Positions 21,501 to 25,344 of a stretch of 32,800 bases of DNA are shown piece after piece. The translations under genes were made by a program, and so were the position numbers. The DNA lies in assembly GCA_008931825.1 (NCBI GenBank), contig QXVZ01031342.1, positions 1 through 32,800 on the forward strand, given 5' to 3'. This DNA is from Phallusia fumigata. Lineage: Eukaryota > Chordata > Ascidiacea > Phlebobranchia > Ascidiidae. A model generated the notes under the pieces. That model made no database searches. It was not told the origin of the DNA and worked only from the letters and a program-made list of their open reading frames with translations. How positions within the stretch are numbered: the stretch's first letter is position 1; every line of letters starts with the position of its first letter.

Positions 21501-24366
21501 GGTGGGCGGAACAACGCCTGAATGCGTTATACGCTCGTAATGAGTCCACCGTCGAGCTACCTGTCTCATTGCAGTCCCATTAGGTCATTTTGTATTTGAT
21601 TTTTGACAAATTCTTGAAGTTGGTGACTTCAATTTGGCTCAACCCATCGGGTTCCTCTGGGTTGGAGCAATGCCGCTTAAGTTTCTTGCTCAGGGANAGC
21701 AATGCCGCTTAAGTTTCTTGCTCAAGAAAACACAAGCGACCGAGACAGGATTAGAACCCAAAACCTGGCGAGTGCAAGTTGGTTAAGTAACCTTTCAGGC
21801 ATATTGTTGGTTAGATTTAGTGGTATTGTTTAAACTTGTGTTTGATTTGCGAAAACAAAATCAAAAGTTTGTTAAAAATCTGTTTTTTGGGGGAAAAAAT
21901 TTGAATTTAACTTTCCCTGTTTCGAAGGCGTCCGCAAAACCGCGCCCGACCAATGGCTCGCTTCGGCCTCCGTCACGTGACTGCGAGAGCGGGAAGAAAG
22001 CGAGAAGTGTCACAATCGCTGAAGATCGGACTTCAGAACGGGAATGCGGCACGAGATGCAAAAGTGAAACCAGTGAGTACAAACAAAAGGTGAAACCGCA
22101 AGCATATGTCTGCTGAACTCTTGACCTACAAAGCTCTGTTGGCAGATCAAGAGCACAATCAACCGGGTATGGGTTCGAATCCCATCCTAAGCTAGATTTT
22201 TTAACCAACGCCTCGCTGTTTCAATTTTCCAACAATGCAAAAAATTTCGCAAAGCAACTTTTTGTGGGAAACTTTAACACCCCGGCCTAATTGTGACGTC
22301 ATACATATATTACGTCACTGTGACGTCATGTCTTGCAGGTTCGGACAGCCCGGGCGCTACGATACAGGTCGGGATCGAAGGGACGATATCCAGCAGCGTA
22401 TCGTCGGTTGACTCGACGTCACGATTGTCAAAAAAGTGAGAACCAGTACCGAGTCAGGTGCATCCCCGCTTTATAATTTGCCGAAATTCCCTTTTGTGAC
22501 CAATTAATTCGAGATAAGCTTTTCTTCTTTTTTACTTTCTTTCCTTTAGATTGGAGTGCGTTTTTCTTTTAGATCAGTGCTTCTCATCTTTTTTTAAACT
22601 TTGTGCCTGTTGTTTCACCACAAACCATCTCTTTTCAAATTAGCCTCACTTGTTCTAAGCTAACGAGACAAAATTGGCTACAAAGATACACGAAAATGCA
22701 AAATTTGTAAACCACACCCGATAAGTAAAAACAAAGCTATGAAAACAGTTTTTTTACAAAAGAAAAACAACAGAAGGTTTCCCTAAACTACATAGAAGAC
22801 CTTTGCTTACCACAGGTTAGAAACCATTGGTAAATAAATTAGCCCAAAACCTGACTAATCGACGGTTTGAAAATTCAGCAAACCATTATGAATTCGCTTG
22901 TCAACATAGGCCGATAAAAAACGGCATTTGGGTGTTGTACCTGTTTAGAAACCTACCCCATGGCACAAAAGTTCACCCAGAAGTTTGATCGACTAAACAT
23001 TGTCAAAATCATCACAAATTTACCATTGTTGACGACAGCAAATTGTTTATAGAAACCCGCACCATTAGTGCTTTATTTCGCATGGTTGTAGAGAACTAGT
23101 TATAAACTAATGTTACGTTTGGTTCTGCATGTATTTTTAAAGTCGTTCTTTCCCATTTACCGCTTAATTTGCATGATATTTAGCGCTGCAGATTAGTAAC
23201 AGCATGTCCTTGGCCTTTTTTTGTTAAGGAAGTCTTTACATCAAACACCTCAACTTTTACTTTAAACTTTACGTCAGAAAATTACCTCGTTTTTGATTAT
23301 AGCAAATAAGTAAATATTTGATTTATAGTAATTGATTGAACATGCGCTATAAATTATAACAATAATTGAACATGCGCTATAAATTATAACAATAATTGAA
23401 CATGCACTATAAATAACGCATACTATGCTACAGCCGTGTAATGATTATGTATCAGTTCTCACAAAAACTTTTTTGATCGTTGTCTCTCAGCATTCGGATC
23501 ATGAGAGGATCACAAATTTCTTAGCAGCGTTTCTGATGCCTTAAGTTGTTTACAGGCTGCAGTGTGACGAACAGCCGCATGGGGGCGCTGGGTTTAACTT
23601 GAAGGTCGATGTGAAGGTCAACATCCAACCGGGAACAAAGAATCAACAAACTTCTTTAAACGAGTGAGTTAGTAAGCGATGGAGGAAAGAAAAAAACGTT
23701 CTTTCGAACCTTGTATTTGGCAAATGACTTTTAAAAAGCCCTTTGAAAACTAAACACAAATCTGTTTATAGTTCTAAGGACAAATATACTTCCCCCAAAA
23801 GTTGACAAAAGGAATATGTTTTATAATGTCTAGGCCAGTTTTTATAAGCCGGGAAGAAATTTCTCACTAAATTTTCAGTGGGAGAATTTCAGCATTTAAT
23901 ATCGGGTCAAGCTGTCCATGGCATAAAATGCTTTGGATCACTCACTTATCACTAACGGTAGCATGAGTCTTTGCCGAAATATTTCTGTGAATCCGCACGT
24001 CGCTTTAAACTACTTTTTGGGTCAGTATAGAATAGTTAATCTAAAAGTTAGACTCTTCATGTTTTTTTTTTTTGTTTCTGTGTTTCTTTGTTTCAAATTT
24101 TGTCTAAACTGATTATTGGAACTGTTCTACACAGCCCGCCCCCAGTGTACGAAGAAACGGATATGCGTCGTCCGCTAGAAGGCGCTACACACATGTCAGC
24201 AGTCAGCAAGACGACGCGTAACACCAACGATCAAATTGCAAACAACTATACGACGTCACTACTTGATGACGTCAACACTACGTCATCGACAGACACAGAA
24301 TCGGAAGGGAATCCCGAACGAGTGTTTATCAAAAACGGTGCAACGCTCAAAGAGTCGCTTGCTTGA
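407..24366 (+). CDS. Gene A: calcium-sensing-receptor-like class C GPCR, 21 exons, 5' end outside window
   Basis: This is a plasma-membrane receptor of the CaSR/GPRC6A/V2R branch of class C GPCRs. Such receptors bind ligand (amino acids, divalent cations) in an extracellular Venus-flytrap (VFT) domain and signal through G proteins. Exons in order: 407..534, 4041..4260, 6524..6716, 7693..7891, 8750..8953, 9345..9523, 11426..11521, 12895..13107, 13548..13722, 14018..14122 (or 15643..15747), 14247..14395 (or 16158..16306), 16790..16894, 17381..17506, 18110..18332, 18875..18996, 20693..20795, 20902..21101 (or 21271..21470), 21928..22072, 22339..22435, 23556..23663, 24135..24366. Using one copy of each duplicated exon, every phase matches and the sum is 3,322 nt: one leading base plus 1,107 codons, stop included. 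Diagnostic motifs are [30 protein letters not shown], nine cysteines before TM1, [24 protein letters not shown] in the third intracellular loop and PNRNTVQEVR after TM7. Human CaSR is 1,078 residues; this one should be somewhat longer. The family is clear; orthology to vertebrate CASR is not proven, so no symbol is given. Confidence 0.93.
612..717. mobile_element. MITE-like element, AGAGCTTGTA/CGTTTCGACAAT family
   Basis: AAGAGCTGGTATATAGTGAATACATTG at the left and GTATCCACTCTTTACAAGTTCTCTGGCAGTTATGTTTTGAATTAAG at the right are inverted relatives, as in the fuller copy at 2325..2475. Confidence 0.6.
857..935 (+). repeat. Interspersed repeat GGTGGGCGGAACAACG family
   Basis: Contains CGGTGGGCGGAACAACGCCC, GCGTTATGCTCGCAATGAGT and CTCATTGCAGTTTCGTTAG, closely matching 21500..21585. 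Confidence 0.75.
958..1282. repeat. 162-bp perfect direct duplication around a single N (1120)
   Basis: 958..1119 and 1121..1282 read identical, from a T-run through the CGGCGTCTG end. A perfect repeat split exactly by an N is best explained as two overlapping contig ends that were not merged. Confidence 0.93.
2325..2475. mobile_element. Fold-back MITE-like element
   Basis: GAGCTTGTACATATTAAATACATTGTAATGC is mirrored by GCATTATAATGTATTTACTATGTACAAGCTC about 90 bp on, followed by TTTGGTAGTTATGTTCTGAATTAA. Related sequence lies at 612..717, 8138..8215 and 17163..17222. Confidence 0.75.
3790..4037. repeat. Inverted and direct repeat cluster next to a gene A acceptor
   Basis: ATGGCAGTAAGGT near 3797 recurs inverted as ACCTTACTGCCAT near 4022. 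Inside, CTACCTCGTTGCGAATGACGTA and GTACCTCGTTGCGAAGGGCGTA form a direct repeat. The right arm ends within the splice acceptor ccatccttag. Confidence 0.6.
4041..4260 (+). CDS. Gene A exon: VFT lobe 1, amino-acid-binding loops
   Basis: Encodes [19 protein letters not shown], then VVSNIL and [19 protein letters not shown]. The VSYAS serine corresponds to CaSR Ser170, and GPTES holds the Ser147-type position. Donor gtaagt at 4261; the codon split with the next exon gives N. Two acceptors fit the phase: 4039..4040 (used here) and 4120..4121, which would start the exon at 4122. The upstream one is preferred because PIFTIPD resembles the PIFT.PD segment of group III metabotropic glutamate receptors. 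The 5' end is therefore less certain than the rest. Confidence 0.82.
4745..4862 (+). repeat. Dispersed repeat, GCCATTGCAAGGCGTTATGTG family
   Basis: TTAGAAGTTATGTGGCGC, GGGCACAATTAGCGGATCAAAG, ACGCGCTACATC and CCGCCATTGCAAGGCGTTATGTG recur in order, in part, at 8077..8112, 20484..20552 and inverted at 30425..30528. Confidence 0.7.
5435..5649. mobile_element. hAT-like non-autonomous element with terminal inverted repeats
   Basis: Starts CAGTGGTTCCCAACC and ends GGTTGGGAATCACTG, a near-perfect 15-bp inverted pair of the CAG..CTG type seen in hAT transposons. Flanking 8-mers cttcaaac and cgttgaac match at five positions, possibly a decayed target-site duplication. No transposase inside. Confidence 0.8.
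6524..6716 (+). CDS. Gene A exon: VFT hinge, IPND and DDDYGRPG motifs
   Basis: Acceptor ttttttgcag ends at 6523 and donor gtgaga starts at 6717. It encodes [17 protein letters not shown], then [17 protein letters not shown] and a helix ending at AYVSR. IPND (CaSR Asp190) and DDDYGRPG (CaSR Tyr218) are hallmarks of the CaSR branch; metabotropic glutamate receptors have different residues here. Ends in phase 0. Confidence 0.95.
6717..7692. other. Intron of gene A
   Basis: About 1 kb, AT-rich. A GC-richer patch at 6843..6925 (GACGTTTCGACGTCCTATTGAGGTCGTC) looks like a repeat fragment. No coding support; the ORF at 7376..7633 is not convincing. Confidence 0.7.
7693..7891 (+). CDS. Gene A exon: VFT lobe 2, SEAW motif
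   Basis: Acceptor tttttcag ends at 7692. It encodes [14 protein letters not shown], then [25 protein letters not shown] and QLPGAG. The Glu of SEAW corresponds to CaSR Glu297, which contacts the ligand amino group. Donor gtaagt starts at 7892 and runs straight into a (GTTC)n array. Ends in phase 1. Reading on past the donor gives an artificial FVRS repeat. Confidence 0.95.
7896..8076. repeat. (GTTC)n microsatellite, about 45 uninterrupted copies
   Basis: A pure 181-bp tetranucleotide array. Its first unit overlaps the gtaagt donor of the preceding exon. The unit has no stop codon in any frame on either strand, so it makes long spurious ORFs. The lack of interruptions suggests recent expansion, and the true length may differ between individuals or be compressed in the assembly. 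Confidence 0.98.
8138..8215 (+). mobile_element. MITE fragment, AGAGCTTGTA/CGTTTCGACAAT family
   Basis: ACATAACTGCCACAGAGCTTGTATGTAGTG, then ATTGCAAACGTTTCGACAATCGCTGTTGTC. Shared with 17163..17222 and, inverted, with the right arm at 2436..2475. Confidence 0.65.
8750..8953 (+). CDS. Gene A exon: VFT lobe 2, FWE..FNC region
   Basis: Acceptor cgacag ends at 8749 and donor gtaggg starts at 8954. It encodes [18 protein letters not shown], then [16 protein letters not shown] and a Cys/His-rich [19 protein letters not shown] stretch. KEFWE..FNC is conserved in CaSR-type receptors. The CPC and HHH residues sit in a loop that is variable across the family. Confidence 0.92.
9345..9523 (+). CDS. Gene A exon: VFT lobe 2, NVYLAVY motif
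   Basis: Encodes [11 protein letters not shown], then [19 protein letters not shown] and [22 protein letters not shown] is a strong class C signature. The acceptor gatgacgtag is unusual: it has little polypyrimidine and lies within a TGACGT-type word. Donor gtcagt starts at 9524, and a second GAGGTCAG follows ten bases later. Phases match both neighbours. Confidence 0.9.
9524..11425. other. Intron of gene A, 1.9 kb
   Basis: Very AT-rich and without a supported exon. A short inverted MITE fragment lies around 9640..9672 (GATGACAACAGCGTTTGTTGAGACG). The remainder shows no structure I can name. Confidence 0.7.
11426..11521 (+). CDS. Gene A exon: VFT, short 32-codon exon
   Basis: Acceptor ttgtttag ends at 11425 and donor gtaagg starts at 11522. 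It encodes [20 protein letters not shown] and [12 protein letters not shown]. This matches the CaSR segment NGSC....AWQ.L..L, with the same phase-0 boundaries. A longer ORF in another frame here is a shadow. Confidence 0.9.
11522..12894. other. Intron of gene A, 1.4 kb
   Basis: AT-rich. Contains two TGACGTCA words at 12363 and 12387 and a hAT-like element at 12599..12803. No exon is supported. Confidence 0.7.
12599..12803. mobile_element. hAT-like degenerate element
   Basis: Left end CGCGGTTCTCAAACTG and right end AGCTTGACAAACACTG are inverted relatives. GTGCGTCG-type words recur inside. Boundaries are approximate. Confidence 0.5.
12895..13107 (+). CDS. Gene A exon: end of VFT domain
   Basis: Acceptor ttttcacag ends at 12894 and donor gtaaaa starts at 13108. 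It encodes [18 protein letters not shown], then [20 protein letters not shown] and YWQDNRKT. It matches the V.FD..GD....Y.I..W segment ahead of the cysteine-rich domain and has several N-glycosylation sequons. Phase 0 at both ends. Confidence 0.93.
13305..13446 (+). mobile_element. tRNA-derived SINE
   Basis: The head carries an A-box TGGCCGAGTGG at 13313..13323 and a B-box GGTTTAAATCC at 13357..13367, as in Ser/Leu tRNAs. The tail GCTCCAATCCAGTGG..CCCGATGGGTTGA is shared with 151..262 and 21616..21785. The extended tail, mismatches in the stems and intronic site argue against a working tRNA. Confidence 0.8.
13548..13722 (+). CDS. Gene A exon: nine-cysteine domain (NCD3G), copy 1
   Basis: Acceptor tttttccag ends at 13547 and donor gtaaag starts at 13723. 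It encodes [31 protein letters not shown] and [18 protein letters not shown]. Eight cysteines lie here and the ninth (GCIPK) opens the next exon, giving the full NCD3G pattern that links the VFT domain to the membrane. Ends in phase 1. Confidence 0.95.
14018..14122 (+). CDS. Gene A exon: TM1, copy 1
   Basis: Acceptor ttatcag ends at 14017 and donor gtaagg starts at 14123. It encodes [19 protein letters not shown] and then hydrophobic [15 protein letters not shown], which is TM1. A second near-identical copy lies at 15643..15747. Confidence 0.93.
14247..14395 (+). CDS. Gene A exon: ICL1, TM2 and ECL1, copy 1
   Basis: Acceptor tttttag ends at 14246 and donor gtgagt starts at 14396. It encodes [20 protein letters not shown], then [15 protein letters not shown] and [23 protein letters not shown] is the class C first intracellular loop, and the DDWSC cysteine belongs to the conserved TM3-ECL2 disulfide. 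A copy lies at 16158..16306. Confidence 0.94.
14396..14575. other. Intron of gene A, copy 1, cut by gap
   Basis: Matches 16307..16486 nearly base for base, including the left arm of the fold-back SINE, and stops at the N run. Confidence 0.85.
14576..15289. other. Assembly gap, 714 N
   Basis: A run of N with no sequence information. It separates two copies of the same gene segment: 13665..14575 before it and 15290..16490 after it. Any ORF that spans it is meaningless. Confidence 1.
15290..15347 (+). pseudogene. Second copy of the nine-cysteine exon, 5' part lost in gap
   Basis: Starts at the gap edge and repeats 13665..13722 almost exactly, encoding [20 protein letters not shown] against ERAN in copy 1. 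The donor gtaaag is intact. It is probably the other allele, not a second functional exon; 'pseudogene' only marks it as a partial duplicate. Confidence 0.8.
15643..15747 (+). CDS. Gene A exon: TM1, copy 2 (probable allele)
   Basis: Same length (105 nt), phase and protein sequence as 14018..14122. I saw one silent difference, TTA to TTG in the TM1 leucine. This copy is continuous with the downstream TM2 copy and the single TM3 exon, so it may be the one to use in a gene model. Confidence 0.85.
15748..16157. other. TM1-TM2 intron, copy 2, with about 285 bp extra
   Basis: The equivalent intron in copy 1 (14123..14246) is 124 bp; this one is 410 bp. The ends match and the extra block lies roughly between 15815 and 16120. 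No terminal repeats or coding sequence are obvious in it, so it may be an insertion here or a deletion in the other allele. Confidence 0.75.
16158..16306 (+). CDS. Gene A exon: ICL1, TM2 and ECL1, copy 2 (probable allele)
   Basis: Same length (149 nt), phase and protein as 14247..14395, with a few silent substitutions in the TM2 codons. It is joined without a gap to the TM3 exon at 16790. The receptor needs only one copy; using both would put two TM1-TM2 pairs in the protein. Confidence 0.87.
16420..16658. mobile_element. Fold-back element with a tRNA-like loop
   Basis: The arms at about 16420..16494 and 16583..16658 are inverted copies: GCAAGGCATGGCTAGAAAAA against TTTTTCTAGCCATGCCTTGC, continuing through GGCGTTATACCG and CCTGCAAGA. 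The loop holds GTGGAGCGCCAACC and GGGTTTGAATCC, which resemble an A-box region and a B-box. GCTAGATTTTT after the B-box is shared with 22115..22235. Confidence 0.75.
16790..16894 (+). CDS. Gene A exon: TM3 and ICL2
   Basis: Acceptor ttttttttacag ends at 16789 and donor gtaggt starts at 16895. It encodes [20 protein letters not shown] and [15 protein letters not shown]. The CIS.ILVKT.RVL..F.AK.P motif of class C TM3/ICL2 is clear, and the length matches CaSR residue for residue from the ECL1 cysteine. Confidence 0.95.
16895..17380. other. Intron of gene A
   Basis: Carries a MITE fragment at 17163..17222 (AGAACTTGTATATAGCGTATACATTG..AACGTTTCGACAATC). Otherwise AT-rich with nothing notable. Confidence 0.7.
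17381..17506 (+). CDS. Gene A exon: TM4 and start of ECL2
   Basis: Acceptor ttttttgcag ends at 17380 and donor gtaaga starts at 17507. It encodes [20 protein letters not shown], then [20 protein letters not shown]. The hydrophobic stretch followed by W...EPP matches TM4/ECL2 of the family. Phase 0 at both ends. Confidence 0.94.
17612..17735 (-). mobile_element. hAT-like element fragment
   Basis: Ends GGTTGGAAACCACTG and contains TTGGAACCACTGATCTA..GAAATACTACACTTA, TATAAAGTGGAAATTCCTCC, words also found inverted at 5470..5545 and in part at 30640..30700. The left boundary is not resolved. Confidence 0.6.
17870..17909. repeat. Perfect 16-bp inverted repeat with 8-base loop
   Basis: CTGTTGGACTAATTGT at 17870..17885 pairs without mismatch with ACAATTAGTCCAACAG at 17894..17909; the loop is CTTTCAAA. 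It would form a stable stem in the pre-mRNA of gene A. The stem is shorter than a typical miRNA precursor. Confidence 0.9.
18110..18332 (+). CDS. Gene A exon: ECL2, TM5, ICL3, TM6
   Basis: Acceptor gttaccag ends at 18109. It encodes [60 protein letters not shown] and [20 protein letters not shown] is the ICL3/TM6 signature of CaSR-like receptors and is central to G-protein coupling. The donor gttggt at 18333 is weak but gives the correct phase 1; gtaact at 18337 would break the frame. Confidence 0.95.
18442..18520. repeat. Two-copy tandem repeat, 39-40 bp, with internal palindrome
   Basis: 18442..18480 and 18481..18520 share GATTTTGGCCTT(A/G)AAGCCAATAGACAAA. In the first copy TTGGCCTTAAAGCCAA is a near-palindrome able to form a small hairpin. 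Confidence 0.85.
18875..18996 (+). CDS. Gene A exon: TM7
   Basis: Acceptor ctctgcag ends at 18874 and donor gtacat starts at 18997. It encodes [20 protein letters not shown] and [20 protein letters not shown]. The FFPKLY and P.RNT motifs mark the end of TM7 in class C receptors. Confidence 0.95.
18997..20692. other. Intron of gene A, 1.7 kb
   Basis: No supported exon. It contains a hAT-like end CAGGGATCGTCAACC at 19555, TGACGTCA at 19636..19643 and a GGGCACAATTGGTGGATC repeat fragment at 20484..20552. The long minus-strand ORFs at 20257..20723 are not supported. Confidence 0.7.
20693..20795 (+). CDS. Gene A exon: membrane-proximal cytoplasmic tail
   Basis: Acceptor aatcaacag ends at 20692 and donor gtgaga starts at 20796. 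It encodes [20 protein letters not shown], then a Thr-rich stretch and DGTPSS. It aligns with the start of the CaSR tail, EVR.STAAHA.K. Phase 0 in and phase 1 out, which fits both neighbours. Confidence 0.88.
20902..21101 (+). CDS. Gene A exon: basic cytoplasmic-tail exon, copy 1
   Basis: Acceptor tcgctacag ends at 20901 and donor gtaagt starts at 21102. The frame beginning with two bases (CG) reads [18 protein letters not shown], then [25 protein letters not shown] resembles the RKRSSS phosphorylation region of the CaSR tail. A second copy follows at 21271..21470. The longest ORF here is in a wrong frame. Confidence 0.85.
21271..21470 (+). CDS. Gene A exon: basic cytoplasmic-tail exon, copy 2 (probable allele)
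   Basis: Same 200-nt length and splice sites as 20902..21101, with at least two protein differences: TSRAP to TSRAS, and final Met to Val. Copy 1 ends in phase 0 but this exon needs phase 1 before it, so the two cannot be spliced together in frame. Only one can be used per transcript. It is most likely an unmerged allele. Confidence 0.75.
21616..21785 (-). mobile_element. tRNA-derived SINE, interrupted by N
   Basis: On the minus strand it reads a B-box-like GGGTTCTAATCC, CGGTCGCTTGTGTTTTCTTGAG and the tail TCCAACCCAGAGGAACCCGATGGGTTGAG. A 28-bp direct duplication (AGCAATGCCGCTTAAGTTTCTTGCTCA) flanks an N at 21697, another unmerged join. Confidence 0.75.
21928..22072 (+). CDS. Gene A exon: cytoplasmic tail, Ser/Arg-rich
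   Basis: Acceptor tttcgaag ends at 21927 and donor gtgagt starts at 22073. It encodes [20 protein letters not shown], then [17 protein letters not shown] and a Cys-containing end. K(A)RSVTIAED looks like a basophilic kinase site. Tail sequence is poorly conserved in this family; the call rests on splice sites, phase and high GC. Confidence 0.8.
22115..22235 (+). mobile_element. tRNA-derived SINE, second family
   Basis: TCTGTTGGCAGATCAAGAGC and GGGTATGGGTTCGAATCCCATCC give A-box and B-box regions, followed by GCTAGATTTTTTAACCAACGCCTCGCTG. The same tail is in the fold-back element at 16580..16605. Stem pairing is poor for a functional tRNA. Confidence 0.7.
22339..22435 (+). CDS. Gene A exon: cytoplasmic tail, serine-rich
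   Basis: Acceptor gtcttgcag ends at 22338 and donor gtgaga starts at 22436. In the phase set by the upstream exon it reads [18 protein letters not shown] and [13 protein letters not shown]. Without splicing, the frame would hit a stop across the donor (AAG TGA), so the donor decides whether the tail continues. An intron-retaining isoform would end here. Confidence 0.8.
22575..22829. mobile_element. hAT-like non-autonomous element
   Basis: Left end CAGTGCTTCTCATC and right end GGTTAGAAACCATTG. The interior GCTAACGAGACAAAATTGGCTACAAAGATACACGAAAATGCA is homologous to 28525..28580, so both belong to one family. Confidence 0.7.
23335..23416. repeat. Tandem repeat, 30-bp unit, nearly three copies
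   Basis: Units CATGCGCTATAAATTATAACAATAATTGAA at 23341, 23371 and (diverged, truncated) 23401. The first two are identical. Confidence 0.92.
23556..23663 (+). CDS. Gene A exon: cytoplasmic tail
   Basis: Acceptor tgtttacag ends at 23555 and donor gtgagt starts at 23664. It encodes [20 protein letters not shown] and [15 protein letters not shown]. The in-frame codon split fits both neighbours. I recognise no known motif in it. Confidence 0.8.
23664..24134. other. Last intron of gene A
   Basis: 471 bp, AT-rich, with a T-run at 24062..24073. No coding sequence or clear element seen. Confidence 0.75.
24135..24366 (+). CDS. Gene A last exon: PY motif, acidic/Thr-rich end, stop
   Basis: Acceptor ttctacacag ends at 24134. 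It encodes [20 protein letters not shown], then [20 protein letters not shown] and a C-terminus [11 protein letters not shown] before TGA at 24364..24366. PPVY fits the P-P-x-Y motif bound by WW domains of NEDD4-type ubiquitin ligases. ESLA is not a classic class I PDZ ligand. The coding sequence contains several GACGTCA-type words. Confidence 0.87.
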
Positions 24367-25144
24367 TGACGTAGTAAACGTGACGTCACATTGAACGACG
24401 TCATCAATATTTGCGATAGATTGAAGAGGCGTTTGCGTCACATTGGCTAAAGTAATGTGGCAAAACGTCTGTTTTTTTATGTATTTTACTTCCTATTTCA
24501 ACTTTGACTTTGATGCACTTTTGCGCTATACTGTGTAATGTTCCATTGTTTGATGTTTACTTTGCTTTCGCCTATATTTTGACCTAAGTTGTAACTGTGT
24601 GATTTATTGCGGATGTTTATACGATAACCAAGGCTCTAGCCCAAATGTTTTGGCTAAGCGTTTGTATTCAACAGCTGAATACGATCACCGAAATTAAGAG
24701 CTTCAAAAAGTTCAATCGCGTTTTTGTCATTTCAATTTTTTGACGCAGTACTTCAACTTATTCTTGCACTGAATTGCTTCGATTTTGCGCCAATACAAAA
24801 TGTACAATATTTTCTGCGCCTTTGCAAACTGGTAAAAAAACGAACAAACAAAACAACTTTTCAAAGTGTATTATTGTCATTGCAGTCCACGAAAAAAACA
24901 TTTTTACCATATTTTAACGGTTCCAAGATCAGTAAGTTATACGTACATTTTTTACAGGGATATTTGCATACATTCAGCAGATTTCCAGCAGACACATTTT
25001 CGGCTACAAATTCTCGAATGTTTTGACCAAAATCTACAGTTTTTAAAAAATCAACTTAACTGCAGGACAGTTGGGCCACACAACGCTGCACAAAACGGGT
25101 TACCCAACCCGCTTCGAGGGTATGTACAAACAAACTTGATATAA
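24367..25144. other. Convergent 3' UTR region of genes A and B
   Basis: Stop codons of the two convergent genes lie 778 bp apart. The part next to gene A carries TGACGTCA at 24381..24388 and further ACGTCA words. I see no canonical AATAAA on the + strand in this stretch, only variants such as AATACA near 24791. Transcript ends cannot be placed from sequence alone, and the 3' UTRs may overlap. Confidence 0.6.
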
Positions 25145-25344
25145 TTACGAGTTGACATAATATGGGTTTACATACGGTACAGTGGCTGTACTAGAAGGGG
25201 GCACAGCAGCCGCTTGAAATTGTGTTTCGCGGGCATACTTTCGCCTTCTATTCAGATATATCGTAACTATTATTATCGCTAGCACAATTAGAAGACCAAA
25301 TACCAACAGGTAGATCCACCAGTAAGTTACTTGCGCAACCGGTT
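25145..25344 (-). CDS. Gene B exon 11: transmembrane helix, tail and stop
   Basis: Acceptor attttttcag. It encodes EPVAQVTYW, then hydrophobic WIYLLVFGLLIVLAIIIVTI, a basic stop-transfer LNRRRKYAR and a short tail ending NPYYVNS with TAA at 25147..25145. A single-pass type I anchor with the tail in the cytoplasm. Confidence 0.92.

Larger units (their letters stand above)
20809..21544. repeat. Direct duplication of about 366 bp around N at 21175
   Basis: 20809..21174 and 21176..21544 are near-identical, each holding an intron end, the 200-bp tail exon and the following GGTGGGCGGAACAAC repeat. They differ by scattered substitutions and small indels, which is what two alleles would show. Confidence 0.9.
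22436..23555. other. Intron of gene A, 1.1 kb
   Basis: Contains a hAT-like element at 22575..22829 and a 30-bp tandem repeat at 23335..23416. No exon is supported. Confidence 0.75.

Noticed and set aside
23335..23416. CRISPR-like array
   Set aside because: The 30-bp units are directly adjacent with no spacers; it is a plain tandem repeat in an animal intron.
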